NCBI RefSeq assembly: GCF_042477335.2
Contig: NC_091247.1
Coordinates: 229,981,501 to 230,045,500, forward strand
Source: Ovis canadensis
Lineage: Eukaryota > Chordata > Mammalia > Artiodactyla > Bovidae
Reading direction: 5' to 3'
DNA length: 64,000 nt
This document shows positions 22,220 to 34,149 of the stretch, piece after piece. The translations under genes were made by a program, and so were the position numbers. The first letter of the stretch is position 1. Each line of letters begins with the position of its first letter. The notes beneath the pieces were generated by a model. It was not told where the DNA came from. It was given only the letters and a program-made list of their open reading frames with translations, and searched no databases.

Positions 22220-22815
22220 CTCTAAATCCAATTGATAAGATGTAAAACATCTCCCCCACCTCCTGTGCTCAGTCGGGTCAAAAATAGGTGACGTTCATTG
22301 CATTACTCGGCATAAACATGATTTTAATAATTACCGTAGGCCAGAACCCGTGCCTGCTCTTGAATAATGAGCATTGAATCCTATTATCGCTCAGTATTAA
22401 ATATCTTCCAGCACGGTTCCTCACGCCTGCTGGCAAAGAGATGTCCGTGGCACAAAGCTCCCCTCCTAAAGGCGTGCGGCCCGAGTTGCAGGCTCTCTCT
22501 CTGCTGTTAGTCCGAGGCCCTAATAACGTATCATGTTGCAGCCCGAGAAAGCCGGAGCTGACTCATATTCCCTGCTTCGTAATCAGAGTAGGGAATTTGT
22601 TATCATTTCAGGCAGCTTTCCTGTCCACTGAAGATGATGATTATTCTCTCCCTGAAGATGCGTGTTCGTCCCACATCTTCTCACTGGGCGCAGTTTATTT
22701 GTGGTTCCTCCTTGTGCCGTCAGCACCAGGAATCCACAGACCCTGGGGACCTGAACCCCACGTCAGAGCACCAAAGCCAGGCGGGAGCTCACGGACCATC
22801 ACACAGCCCGTCTCC
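22220..22815. promoter_or_regulatory. Candidate conserved noncoding element cluster
   Basis: A ~600-base stretch with balanced composition and many transcription-factor-like cores, including CCAATTGATAAGATG, TTCATTGCATTACTC, GATTTTAATAATTACC, TTGAATAATGAGCATTGAAT and GTAATCAGAGTAGGG. It is free of recognisable repeats and lacks a convincing reading frame. Regulatory function is an inference from composition. Confidence 0.35.
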
Positions 22816-22819
22816 CGCA

Positions 22820-22895
22820 GCCCCTTCGTCTTCCAGATAAAGACAGTGAGCCCAGAGAGGTTAATTGACTCATCCAAGGTTACCTGAATAATTTA
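22820..22895 (-). mobile_element. MIR SINE fragment (weak)
   Basis: The string CCCAGAGAGGTTAATTGACTC followed by CAAGGTTACCTGAATA resembles antisense MIR core. It is short and diverged, so this could also be chance. Confidence 0.35.
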
Positions 22896-23010
22896 AGAGC
22901 CTTTGGGAACACGAATTAAGTCTGCATTTCAAATAGCTACCTCCCAAGTGTATTTAACTGGTCAGTTCAACTGCATCTCAGGGAAGCAGGAAAAGCTGAC
23001 GGGCAGGTTT

Positions 23011-23213
23011 ATTGTTTAGTCACTAAGTTGTACCTGACTCCTTTGCAATCCCATGGACTATAGCCAGCCAGGCTTCTCTGCTCATGGGATTTCCCAGGCA
23101 ATACTGGAGTGGGTTGCCATTTCCATATCCAGGGGATTTTCCCAATTCAGGGATCAAACCCATGTCTCCTGCACTGGCAGGTGGATTCTTTACCACTGAG
23201 CCACCAGGGAAAC
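23011..23213 (-). mobile_element. Bov-tA SINE
   Basis: A complete antisense Bov-tA, starting ATTGTTTAGTCACTAAG and ending ACTGAGCCACCAGGGAA. It is immediately followed by a BovB copy in the same orientation. Confidence 0.94.
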
Positions 23214-23224
23214 AATGAGCAGAT

Positions 23225-24906
23225 TCAGTTCAGTTCAGTCACTCAGTCGTGTACGACTCTTTGCGACTCCGTGGACTGCAGCACAACAGGCTTCCCTGTT
23301 CATCACCAACTTTTGGAGCTTACTCAAACTCATGTCCATCGAGTCGGTGATGCCATCCAACCCTCTCATTCGTTTTCATCCCCTCCTCCCTCTGCCCTCA
23401 ATCTTTCCCAGCATCAGGGTCTTTTCTAATGAGTCAGCTCTTCCCATCAGGTGGCCAAAGGACTGGAGTTTCTGCTTTAGCATCAGTCCCTCCAATGAAC
23501 ACCCAGGACTGATCTCCTTTAGGATGGACTGGTTGGATCTCCTTGCAGTCCAAGGGACTCTCAAGAGTCTTCTCCAACACCACAGTACAAAAGCATCAAT
23601 TCTTCAGTGCTCAGCTTTCTTTATAGTCCATCTCTCACATCCATACATGACTGCTGGAAAAACCATAGCCTTGACTAGATGGACCTTTGTGGACAAAGTA
23701 ATGTCTCTGCTTTTTAATATGCCATCTAGGTTGGTCATAGCTTTTCTTCCAAAGAGCAAGCGTCTTTTAATTTCATGGCTGCAGTCACCCATCTGCAGTG
23801 ATTTTGGAGCCCAAGAGAATAAAGTCTGTCACTGTTTCCATTGTTTCCCCATCTATTTGCCATGAAGTGATGAGACTGCATGCCATGATCTTAGTTTTCT
23901 GAATGCTGAGTTTTAAGGCAACTTTTCCCCTCTCCTTTTTCACTTTCATCAAGAGGCTCTTTAGGTTCTTCACTTTCTGCCATAAAGGTGGTGTCAACTG
24001 TATATCTGAGGTTATTGATATTTCTTATGGCAATCTTGAGTCCAGCTTGTCCTTCATCCAGCCTGGCATTTTACATGATATACTCTGTATATAAGTTAAA
24101 TAAGCAGGGTGACAATATACAGCCTTGACTTACTCCTTTACCAATTTGGAACCAGTTTGTCGTTCCATGTCTGGTTCTAACTGTTGCTTCTTAACCTGCA
24201 CACAGATTTCTCAGGAGGCAGCTCAGGTGCTCTGGTATTCCCATCTCTTGAAGAATTTCCCAGTTTACTGTGATCCACACAGTCAAAAGTTTTAGCACTG
24301 TCAGTGAAGCAGAAGTAGATGTTTTTCTCAAATTCTCTTGATATTTCTATGATCCAATGGATGTTGGCAATTTGATCTCAGGTTCCTCTGCCTTTTATAA
24401 TCCAGCTTGAACATCTGGAAGTGCTCAGTTCACATACTGTTGAAGTGTAGCTTGGAGAATTTTGTGTGTTACTTTGCTAGTGTGTGAGACGAGTGCAACT
24501 GTGTGGTACTTTGAGCATTTTTGGCATTACTTTTCTTTGGGATTCAAATGAAATCCTTTTCCAGTCCTGTGGCCACTGCTGAGTTTCCCAAATTTGCTGG
24601 CAGATTGAGTGCAGAACTTTCACAGCATCATCTTTCAGGATTTGAAATAGCTCAGCTGGAATTCCATCACCTCCACCACCTTTGCTGGAGTGATGCTTCC
24701 TAAGGCCCACTTGACTTTGCATTCCAGGATGTCTGACTCTAAGTGAGTGATCACACCATCGTGGTTATCTGGGTCATTATGATCTTTCTTTTGTGGAGTT
24801 CTCCTGTGAATTCTTGTCACTTCTTCTAATATCTTCTGCTTCTGTTGGGTCCATACTGTTTCTGTCGTTTATTGTGCCCATCTTTGTATGAAATGTTCCC
24901 TTGGTA
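23225..24906 (-). mobile_element. BovB (RTE), 1.7 kb, inactivated
   Basis: The longest uninterrupted BovB in the window. It is antisense, with the 3' tail repeat (TCAGTTCAGTTCAGTC) at the left and the 5' truncation at the right. It covers most of the reverse-transcriptase domain and the C-terminal region. BovB encodes an endonuclease plus reverse transcriptase that copies its RNA at a nicked target. Here the catalytic box, normally Tyr-Ala-Asp-Asp, reads Tyr-Thr-Val-Asp at 23993-24004, and the frame is split by stops and indels (for example the separate minus frames at 23604-23792, 23785-23997 and 24477-24722). The endonuclease part is absent. The copy is therefore dead. Confidence 0.95.
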
Positions 24907-25494
24907 GAGCAGGTGGGGAGCTCTGAAAAGATGCTCACTGGTAAAAAAAAAAAAAAAGTCCAGAGAATTGTCTCCACAGCATGGTTTTAGAAAGCACCAA
25001 GTTTCCTCCTGAGAAATCATAAGAAGGGATTATTAACTGAGAAATTTTTTAGGTGAAGAATGCTCACCCGTGGGCGCATGCGCACAGGCAGACACCGAAT
25101 GGCAGGACCCCTGTCTGATGCTGCACCATGACGTTGACTCTCCAGCCATGGAAACTTCCTTTGCAGATTACACAGTGGTTTCCTTTGAATATCCCACTCG
25201 ATCCCTGAAAAGTTGTATAGGTAAAGAAGCAAGTGTTATAGGACCAGTTTTCAAGGAAGAACACTGAGATCCATGGAGTTTAAAGACCTAGGTCCAAAAC
25301 ACACAGGCTGGAGGGACCCTCGTGGGCCCACAGGCACATTGTCCTGATTCGTCTTCAGTATCCCTGCCAGTGTAGCCATCCCACCGCGAGTGAGTTTCCA
25401 GAGTTATCCCTGGCCCGAGTGTCTGCCTGCCTGGGTACCCAAGAGCCACCATCCAGAAAAGACACGTCTCCCGCCATTTAGTCAGATGTTATAG
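24907..25494. other. Intergenic, nothing recognised
   Basis: Contains an A-run of about 15 bases near 24942-24956, then mixed single-copy-like sequence. No gene recognised. Confidence 0.45.
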
Positions 25495-25604
25495 GACCCT
25501 CTGGAGAAGGAAATGGCAAGCCACTGATATTCTCGCCTGGGAAATGCCATGGACAGAGGAGCCTGGTGGGCTGCAGTCTACAGGGTCACAAGAGTGAGCA
25601 ACAC
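25495..25604 (+). mobile_element. Bov-tA SINE 3' fragment
   Basis: A sense fragment carrying the Bov-A tail only (CTGGAGAAGGAAATGGCAAG to GTCACAAGAGTGAGCAAC). The tRNA-like head is missing. Confidence 0.85.
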
Positions 25605-26096
25605 CACGGCACGCTGCCCCACATGCCCCTGCTGCCCCTTCTGGCTGAAGGTACTCTTAGAGATTGTGCAGTCGCTTCGTTATTATGGATGGAATCTTCT
25701 GTCTGCCTCCGTTCGCAATTGGAAGTTTCGGGTAAGCAGCGTTTTCTGTTCACTTACGTTGTCCTCCAGCTGTTTTGCCACGTCCTGTACGATTTTAATG
25801 GTGTTTCCAGTGTGGTCTCTGGTTTTCTAGCAACGGAATTGTGTGGTTGGCAAAACAGTATGGGTCCTTTCTATGTGAGTTGTACATCAACTAGTATTGC
25901 GATCAGATCCTTAATGGGTATTTTGGGGAACAGGACCAAGTGATTTAAAGTTGCACATAGAAGATAGACTATCCTAGAATAGCTATTTTTAACATGAAGT
26001 ATAAATAACTCCTTCAATCACAACAGTCTGACATCTTCACAGAGAGACAAACAGATCAATGGAATACAAAGCATGTTCAAAATTAGTCCCTGTGAA
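25605..26096. other. Intergenic, possibly old L1-like
   Basis: Mixed composition. 25660-25940 has the look of an antisense old L1 (GTTTTCTAGCAACGGAATTGTG, then a run resembling the poorly conserved ORF2 end), but I cannot support a family. Confidence 0.3.
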
Positions 26097-26385
26097 GGGG
26101 GGTCCTCTGTGTCAGCTTAGCTGGGTTCCAGGCCCCAGTTTTCTCACCAAACATGAGTTTGGGCTCCTCTGTGCAAATGTCGTGTGGATGTGATCGACAC
26201 CTACAGTTGGCTGGCTCTGAGGAGGATGACCTTTGTGTGGGCGGCCCTCATCCAGTCCGTTGAAGGATTTTAGCGCCTAACTGAAATTTCCGGCAGAAGG
26301 ACAAATTCTGCCCCAAGAGTTCAGCATGAAGCGCTGCCTGGGCCCCTCACCTACCAGCGTCCCTGCGGATTTCAGACCTTCCTAT
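26097..26385 (+). mobile_element. ERVL/MaLR-type LTR relic
   Basis: Motif order matches an ancient LTR family: GTGTCAGCTTAGCTGGG, CCCAGTTTTCTCACCAAACA, GTGGATGTGATCGACACC, then CTCATCCAGTCCGTTGAAGG. It is strongly diverged and noncoding. It belongs to the same broad family as the relic at 52391-52806. Confidence 0.5.
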
Positions 26386-28600
26386 ATTTCCTGTCCTTTT
26401 TGTCGTGTTTTTCGGGAGAATGCTGACCGACACAAGCTTTGATAAGGAAGAGTGCTTCCAGAGGAATGAAATCTTAAGGATACGTTTTCTGAACAGGTTC
26501 CAGGCCTTCTGGAACTGCTTCTTGAATCTGATCTGATTTACAGGCGTCACTGGCTCTGGCTCTGTGGTGCATTGTGGCAGCAGAGACACCAAAAGCATCA
26601 GGATTGGATGCTCCTGATCAAGCATGGACAAGGGGCCAGGCTCCGGGTGACTTGTGACTTAGGACTTCAGGATGTTTTGTCGAACTAATGGTGTAACGAG
26701 ATTGGTTGGTTGTTCCTAACTGTGTTCAGCAAAGTGGGGAGAGAGACCTCCTGGTTCACACACCACATACAACCAGAAGACCCCACGTATGCCCTAGAAG
26801 GGGGCCCCCGCTCCCGAAGTTGCAGAGCTGAGATTCCTAAAACCAAATCCAGAGGCTCACACTGCCAGTGGCCACATCATAACAAAAGCTGAATTCTCCA
26901 TGCCACAGGGGGTCTGCTGTTGAAGTGAGAACCTTGATTGGGAAGGAGGCAATCACTTTGCAAGAAGCTACGGATTCTCGGGAGCCCCCCTGACAGCTTC
27001 GCATGGCTTCCAGACCCAGGACTGGACTCAAGGCCCAGCAGACCCCGAAAAGTAAGGTTCAGAGAATAAACCAAAGGAGGGGGGCTTACTGCACACCAAA
27101 CGTACTGCATCTTCCCAACTTCTACAGCCAGCAGCTGGGGGGCATGTGTGGAAATGGGAGTTGAGGGTGTGGAGAGTCGGGGAGGGACAGAAAGCTGTGC
27201 CAGGCTGACTCTCTGAGATGGGCCCACCAGCAGAGGGTCTGGATGCCAGACACAGCTCCCCGGTGTGCTTGGCTGGGGAGCCAGCACTCAGTGTCGAGAA
27301 AGTGCCAGGACCGCCTTGGGACACAGCCGAGGAAGGGCTCCGAGGCGTGGTGAGACATACGAGTCCATCCGCCTGGCGATGCTGCTGGCTCACCCGGGAG
27401 GGTCCAGAGGACACACGGCTCCCCTGCTCCGAGAAGTGAGTGCGCGCCAGAGCCCCAGGCTTGCGAAGCCCTCTGCTCTGTGGGTGAGAACTGCAGGGGG
27501 GGTCACTGGACCCCAGGGTGGGGTTAGGGCTGGGGCCCAAGCGCCAGGAGACGTGCTGGAGAGACGCAGCCGTGGGCCTGGCCCCTGGCCCCTCCGGCTG
27601 GAGCACAGAGCCCGGGTGCTGCTCGGGCCTGAGAAAGTCTAACGGGGAGGAGTGGGCTTTGAGGGCTGGGGGCAGCAGAGGACACCGTGCTGCTGGCTGA
27701 CCCTGAGGCTTGGGGTCTGCGCCACCTGCCAGCACTGGTCTGAGGACCATGCACACCTCTGTTCTCCCAAGAAACCCCAAGGGGAGGCTATCGGCCATCT
27801 CCACCGACTGATGAGGAAGACGAGCCACTGAGGGCTTAGGGGCTGGCCCCTCGCCTTGTAGGTGAGAAAAGGAAACGCCAGAATTGAAGGCCAGGTGGTC
27901 TGACTTTGACCATGACTCAGTACTGCTGTCTGGTCAGGCAAAGAGAAAGGGGGGCCCCGAGGAAGCAGAGGGCCTGCCACCACCTGGGGACACAGGGCCA
28001 TGATTCCCCGGCTCGTGGCTGAGAGCCAGGCCTGAGCCCTGTGGGGAAGCCCTGCCCGGGGGAATGTGACGCAGAGCTGGGTGGCGAAGGGCTGTGGACG
28101 GCCGCCGGGGTGGGGGGCTGTCACTTGCTCCAGAGGCTGGACTCAAGGTCTCACGGGAAGATGCCCAAGACATCCAAAGGCAAGTCATCAACACCCCATC
28201 AGAGATCCTGCAGCCCCGAGCCTCTGCCCTTGCTCTCTGGCCCACAGTAGCTCTGGGCAGACCCAGCAGGACCTAGAAAAGCAGTTACGAGAAGGGGACG
28301 GACAATCAAGAGAAGCCAAGGGTACCGGTCCCACCATAAACTTCCTGACAGCCCCACCAGAGACGCCACCAGGGAGAAGGGCTACTCTGGATGAGGGCTT
28401 GAGCCAGACCTCATGGCTGCTGAGGGTCTGAATGTAACCAGAGCAGAGACCGGATCTCAGAACAGAGACCACGTCTCATCCAGGAAGGAAGAATAGGGTT
28501 CAGAGGAAGACGGTGTTGAGCTGTTCAGAGCAGCAGCCGTGAGGATGAGTGGCGTCCCCCAGCCAGCTTCTCGGCTCCTGGAACAAACTGCTTATCCATG
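26386..28600. other. Intergenic, no supported gene
   Basis: GC-rich from 27000 to 28300. This holds the longest repeat-free open frame away from TAFA5 (266 codons, minus, 27028-27828). It is rich in Pro, Ser, Gly and Ala, has no recognisable domain, and open frames overlap it on the other strand, so I read it as compositional. No repeat recognised. Confidence 0.4.
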
Positions 28601-29169
28601 AGTGGTTACCCTTTTAGACACACTAATGGGCCTGATTTCATCTCTACATTTTATTGAAGACGTTCGCATCTAGATGTAGAAATGAAATTAACATATAATT
28701 ATATAATTTGTTTCTTCCTTTTCTATTATTATCCTGTTTGGACATTAAGTTTTCCATCTTTTCGTGTGATCTGCAGTTGTTTAGAAATTATGGGAAGTAA
28801 AGAAGAGTGAGAATACAGTTTGGAAATCATGGACCAGTATTTATTTTTATTAAGCAATACTTAAAATGTCTATGTTAATAAGACCAAAATTTCCAGAGAA
28901 AAAGACAGAATTCTGGACACAAAATTAATGTCTGAAGTTTCCTTTCAGAGAGATTTGGAGAGAGAGTTAGGCAGATAAGAAGATAGGAAATTTTCACTGC
29001 TCGTTTTCTCTGTGTATTTATCGAAGTTATCTCAAATGTAAGACAAAAATAAGGAGGAAAATGATAAACATCCTCGGACTCTCAACCAAGTTTTGGCAAA
29101 TCAAACTATGATGTTAAAAAAACCTCTTCTAACAATGTTTTGCTACACAAAAGAAAAGGTATCAAACAG
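28601..29169. other. AT-rich intergenic stretch
   Basis: An AT-rich block (TATAATTATATAATTTG, AAAATGTCTATGTTAATAAG) with no open frame of note. It may be the far 3' part of the antisense L1 that follows, or a separate noncoding element; I cannot decide by eye. Confidence 0.35.
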
Positions 29170-30300
29170 TCTGGTTTGCTGAATTTTCACAGATAGTATC
29201 CACCCTTGGAACCAAGCCTCAGGTCAAGAAGCAGGACACAGTCACCCCGCCGCTCCGCTAGGGGACCCTGGTTCCCTGGTCGCTCACCACCCACCCACAC
29301 TTAAAGGTACCCGGCTGCCTTTTGCAGCACGGACTGCTCTCTCGTGGCTTACACTTTAGGTGAACGGGCTCCAACACACGAGTCGTTTATGTCCAGCTTC
29401 TTGTCCTCCGAGGAGCGTCGGTGTGACTCCTGCACGCTGTTAGGCAAGGGCGTGCCTCGTCCACTCTAATGCTGTCACGGGTCCATCACGGGGACAGATC
29501 ATGTCTGTGCCCATTCTACTGATGAGCAGGCAGGTGGCCACCACCTGGGGGACACCAGAAGCCCGGCTCTGAACACTTCGTATGTGGTTCTCGGTGAACA
29601 CACGCCCGTGTGTGTGCTGGGCCCACGCCTGGGAATGGAGTGGCTCCCCCAGAGTGTTCTTAGCTGGGGCTTCAGCAGGCACTGCCAAGTGGTTCCCCAA
29701 AGCGACTGGGGGCACACCTCCACAGCAGCAAGTAAGAGATGGTGTCGCCCCATTTCCTCACCACCGCTCGGATTTTTCCCCGTTCTGGTGCACAGACCGT
29801 GAGAACTCACCAAAGTCGTAGAGGCCTCTTGGAAGCCCATTTCTGTGAACCAATTTGCCATTTTCTGTTGGGCTGTCTCTTCCCCTGTATCCATTTGAAG
29901 TTCTTCCAGAGTGCAGATATGAGTCCTACGTTGGACGTGTGTGTTGTGAATATCTCCTCCCAGTCCGCCAGCTGCCTTCTCACTCCCCTCGAAGGTTCTT
30001 CTGATAAACAGAGGTCCTTATTTTCACTATAATCCACTTCCTCCACTTTCCCAGTTTAGGTCTTGGTTAAGAAATCTGCCTACACTAAGACTGTAAAGAT
30101 ATGCTCCTATGCTTTCTTCTAAAAGCTTCCTTGTTCTCACATTTAGACCTGTAATCCATCTGAAATTGATTTTTATGTAAGGTAAAGAGTAGGAATCCAT
30201 ACAGATATCCAATTGATCTCACTCCGTTTATTGGCGAGTCTGTCCTTTCCTCTCTGTGCTGCATTTGGGCTGTGTTTCAAACCATTTTTTAAAATGAAAC
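29170..30300 (-). mobile_element. Old L1 (L1M-type) 3' half
   Basis: The sense strand shows the familiar order of an antisense mammalian L1: AATTTTCACAGATAGTATCC, a CTGCCAAGTGGTTCCCCAAAG segment, CCCAGTCCGCCAGCTGCC, TTAGGTCTTGGTTAAGAAATC, and GACCTGTAATCCATCTGAAATTG. It is degraded with no intact ORF2. It probably entered the genome before the ruminant radiation. Confidence 0.75.
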
Positions 30301-30929
30301 TCCAGCTTATTCACCAATGTTTCCATTAATGTCCTCTTTCTCCTCTAGGCTATAACCCAGGATCCCACGTGATGCTTGGTGGCCAGGTCTCCCCAGCCCT
30401 CTGTCAGCTACAGCTTCTCTGTCTTTGCTTGTTGTTTATGGCCTGGAAAGTCTTGAAGAGCACAGGTTATGTACCCTGTAGCGCGTCCTTGAACCTGGGT
30501 GTTTCTGTGGTTTCTCTCGTAATCAGACAGGGCCATGGGTTTCTGGAGATCATAGTGCAGAGAAGTGCCCCGCCCATCACATCACACTGAGGGCACGTGA
30601 TGTCACACCGCTGATCCTTGGTGATGTTGGCCTTCATTGCTTGGCCATGGCGGAATCTGTCAAGTCTCTCATGGTACAGTCCCTGCTCTTCCTTTCCTGG
30701 ACTAGCCTTTGGGGATGAATCTTTACCTTCCAGAGGGCAGATCACTTACATACAGGGCTTGAAATTCTTCTCCAGTGAAGCCTTGTCTCTTCTCTCCTAT
30801 TTGTTTATTCATTCAATCACATCCGTAAAGACTCATGCATGGTTATTTTCTACATCATCACATCTTAAAAATAAACTCAGCGTGAGAGCCAGAGTCGGTG
30901 TTCAATTAAGACAGAGATGGAGTATAAGG
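30301..30929. other. Probable old repeat, family unclear
   Basis: 30370-30770 (TTTATGGCCTGGAAAGTC, CGTAATCAGACAGGGCCATGGG, GAGGGCACGTGATGTCACACC) is reminiscent of an old repeat often seen as L1M 3' sequence on the minus strand. No gene recognised. Confidence 0.35.
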
Positions 30930-31196
30930 GATCAGATTTAACCTCTTGCTTGAATTCACAATAAAACCAGATAATACATGAAAAATTAAAACAAACATGG
31001 TGGATCGACTTACCTACATCACTAGGTGTCAAATAGATGACGAATGAGAACCTACTGCATAGCTCAGGGAACGCTACGCAGTGCTCTGTGGTGACTAAAT
31101 GGGAAGGAACCCTAGAAAAGAAGGGGTGTCTGTATATGTATGTATAGCTGCTTCCGTTTGCTGTATAGCAGACGCTAATGCACACTGTAACGATAT
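30930..31196 (+). mobile_element. Ruminant L1 3' UTR, left part
   Basis: Sense 3' UTR of a ruminant L1 (GAGAACCTACTGCATAGCTC, GTGCTCTGTGGTGACTAAATG, GTATAGCTGCTTCCGTTTGC). It is cut by the Bov-tA at 31197-31420 and resumes at 31421-31462. Confidence 0.8.
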
Positions 31197-31420
31197 GTGT
31201 GTGTGCTCAGCTGCTTCCGTTTCATCCGACTCTTTGCAACTCTACGGACTGACTGTAGCCTGCCAGGCTCCCCTGTCCTTGGGATTCTCCAGGCAAGAAT
31301 ACTAGAGTGGGTCGCCGTGCCCTCCTCCAGGGATCTTCTCCACCCAGGGATCGAACCCGCATCTCATGTCTCCTGCATTGGCAGGCAGGTTCTTTGCCAC
31401 TAGCGCCACCTGGGAAGCCC
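31197..31420 (-). mobile_element. Bov-tA SINE inserted in L1
   Basis: A complete antisense Bov-tA (GTGTGCTCAGCTGCTTCCG to CGCCACCTGGGAAGCCC) splitting the L1 3' UTR. Confidence 0.94.
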
Positions 31421-31462
31421 AAACCAACTATATTGCAATAGAAATTAAAAACAAAAAAAGTC
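31421..31462 (+). mobile_element. Ruminant L1 3' end, right part with tail
   Basis: Continuation of the L1 3' UTR (AACCAACTATATTGCAATAG) ending in an A-rich tail (AAAAACAAAAAAAG). Confidence 0.75.
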
Positions 31463-33455
31463 AAGCATGGCTTTCAAGACACTGGACATCAGGCAACGAA
31501 GGGCAGGCATCCCTGAGAGACAGGAAACCAGGGAGCTGTCCCCTAAGCTGCTCCAGCTTGGAGAGTTCCCTGCCAAGAGGAGTACAGAGACGGAGGAGCC
31601 ACGGGGAGTCCGGCACATGCCCCGAGGTGAGCAGACAGAGCCTAGAATCCAAGCTGACTGTAGTGGCTGGAGTTTGTAGGACAGGGTTTAACACAGTGAC
31701 GCAGAAGGAAAGGGCAGAATCCTGGTCAGTGCGTGAGAGCGAGGAAACCACCCAGCTTCAGGGAAGAAGGATCCAAGAGGCAGCGAGGAAAACACCCGAC
31801 ACTCACACAGGGCCGGGAACATCAGGTGATGCTCCTGACTACTCTTCCCAGCAGTCAGCTGAAAGCCTCCTGATTTACGGGGCATTAGATGATTGCTCTG
31901 AAAGGTCACGCCCCAGTAACAGGGGAAATTTTCCCTAACTCGGTGATGCTCTGGTCCTGCCTAATAAATGTGAAATAATTCCTGAAAGAATAAAATTGCA
32001 TCCAAGTATCATAACTATATGTCAGAACCAAGCTCAAGACCATGTTAAGAATATAAAACTATTCGACTCTCAGCAAGGGAAGAGTAATAATGTCTGGCAC
32101 CTACTCAAAAATGACCAGGCAGACAAAGAAGCAGAAATTTCAGCCCCAGATGAAGAGAGAAACCAGTCAGTGGAAACCAGCTCATAAGTAACACTGAGAT
32201 TAGGATGAGTGGAAAAGGACTTGGAAGTAGCCGTTGTAGCCGCACATCATAGTTCAAAGTACTAAAGACTGATCGGGGTGAGCAGGCTCAGGGAAGATGC
32301 TAAAAAGACCCAAGTTGGCTGTGTAGAGATGAAATCTGCAGTGCAGGAGATAAAAAATGTACTAAATGGGGTTGACGGTAGGTTAGAACTTGTTCAAGAA
32401 AATATTAGAGATTGTGAGAATATGGCAACAGGAACTAACCTGAAATGTACAGAGGAAAGAATGAAATATTGACCGCGTCAGTGGACTGTAAGAAAGTTTC
32501 CAGCAGCCTGGGACAGATGCTCCTGGGATCCCCACAGAGGGGAGACAGGGAAGCACATTTGGAAAATCAATGGCTGAACTTTTTGCAGATTTCGTGGAAA
32601 CCAAAAACCCACAGATCCAAGAAGTTCAGTGAGCCCCAAGTTAAAGAAACAAGCAGACAACTCTAAGATGCATACTTGTGAAATTGTTCACAACTATCAA
32701 TAAAGACGAAATCTGAAGAGCAGCCAGATAAAAGTCATATACATACAGAGGAACAAAGACGAAGATGACGGCAGGTTCATTGCGAGAGCAAACAGCCAAG
32801 CGAGAAGTCAGGAGGACAGCATTTTTAAAATAATGAAAGGAAAAGTATAAGCCTTGATTTTTACATCAAGTGAAGACAGCTTTTGCAAATGAAGACAACA
32901 GAAAAATTTTTTTCTGACGTTTGAAAGCTGAAAGAATTCACCACCATGAAATGAATTTATAGGAAACTCCTTCACTAATAAGTAAGGTTAGCAAGATTGC
33001 AAAATATAAGACGCAGGCACAAAATGAATGTCGTTACTATATACTAGCAATGACCTCTGGAGTTGAAATTTAAAAACGCCGTTTAAAAAAGCAGCAAAAA
33101 TATAAGGTACGTAGAAATAACAATACAGGTGAGATACTCTGAAAACTATAAAATTCTGATTAAAGAAATTTTAAAAAGGCCTAACGAAATGGGAAGATAT
33201 ACACTGGATTGAAAGACTAAATACTAAAGCTTTTAATCTCCCCAAAATGATCAGTAGGTTTATATACGATTGCTATGAAAATGCCAGCAGAAACTGTGTG
33301 GCCTGTTCTAACATTTATATAAGAAAGCAAAGGGACGAGAATAGCTAAAAACATTTTCAAAACAGAACATAATCAGAGGAATTGCTCTACCTGATTTTAA
33401 GACTTAAAGACTGACTCTAGAGCTATAGTAAGGAGGATGGCAGCCGATTGACACG

Positions 33456-33578
33456 GCTGGCTTAGCCACTGAGTCGTGTCCAGCTCTTGCGACCCCACAG
33501 ACTGTAGCCCGCCAGGCTCTTCTGTCCATGAGATTCTCCAGGCAAGAATGCTGGAGTGGGGTGCCATTTCCTTCTCCT
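33456..33578 (-). mobile_element. Bov-tA SINE fragment in L1
   Basis: Antisense Bov-A tail portion (GCTTAGCCACTGAGTCGTG to GTGCCATTTCCTTCTCC). The tRNA-like head is absent. Confidence 0.9.
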
Positions 33579-33957
33579 ACTGATATCAAGATATTCAAAT
33601 AGACCCATGGAACGGAACAGAGTCTAGGATCAAACCCTTACATGGATGAGCCACTGCTTTCTGTTTTGACAAAAGTGCAAGGAAGATGGACCTTTACTCT
33701 ATAGAAACACAGTATTTTAAGATTAAAATGCCAGAAGCAAATAGAGAATTCAAATAACAGAGAAGGAAATGATTTTCAATATACATGACCAACAGCTCGT
33801 GGTGCTACAATTTACAATGTGTGTACAAGCCCAAAGTAAAAGGTGAACAACCCCAGAGAAACTCAGGCCAAGAACCAAGACAGGCAATTCTCAGATAAAA
33901 GAAATACAAAGGTTTATTGAATGCATGAAAGGATACTCAGCCTTATTCAAAATTAGT

Positions 33958-34149
33958 GGCGTTTCCCTGGTGGCTCAGACAGTGAAGCATCTGCTTGCAA
34001 TTCAGGAGACCCAGGTTCAATCCCTGGGTCGGGGAAGATCTCCTGGAGAAGGGAATGGCTGGAGAATTCCACGGACAGAGGGGACTGGCAGGCTGCAGTC
34101 CAGGGGGTCGCAAAGAGTCGGACAGGACTGAAGCGACTTCTTTTTTTCA
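33958..34149 (+). mobile_element. Bov-tA SINE in L1
   Basis: Sense Bov-tA with head, box B-like GTTCAATCCCTGG and tail (GGACTGAAGCGACTTC + T-run). A 20/22 imperfect direct repeat (TGAATRCATGAAAGGATRCTCA) lies at 33918-33939 and 34151-34172, i.e. adjoining the 3' side but 18 bases short of the 5' side. Confidence 0.93.

Noticed and set aside
25549..25943. Overlapping Cys/Phe/Leu-rich + frames
   Set aside because: They begin inside a Bov-tA fragment and run into probable old repeat; no domain.
27028..27828. 266-codon minus-strand frame
   Set aside because: No recognised domain, low-complexity Pro/Ser/Gly composition, overlapping open frames on the + strand, and no visible splice or promoter context. 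A single-exon gene here cannot be excluded but is not supported.
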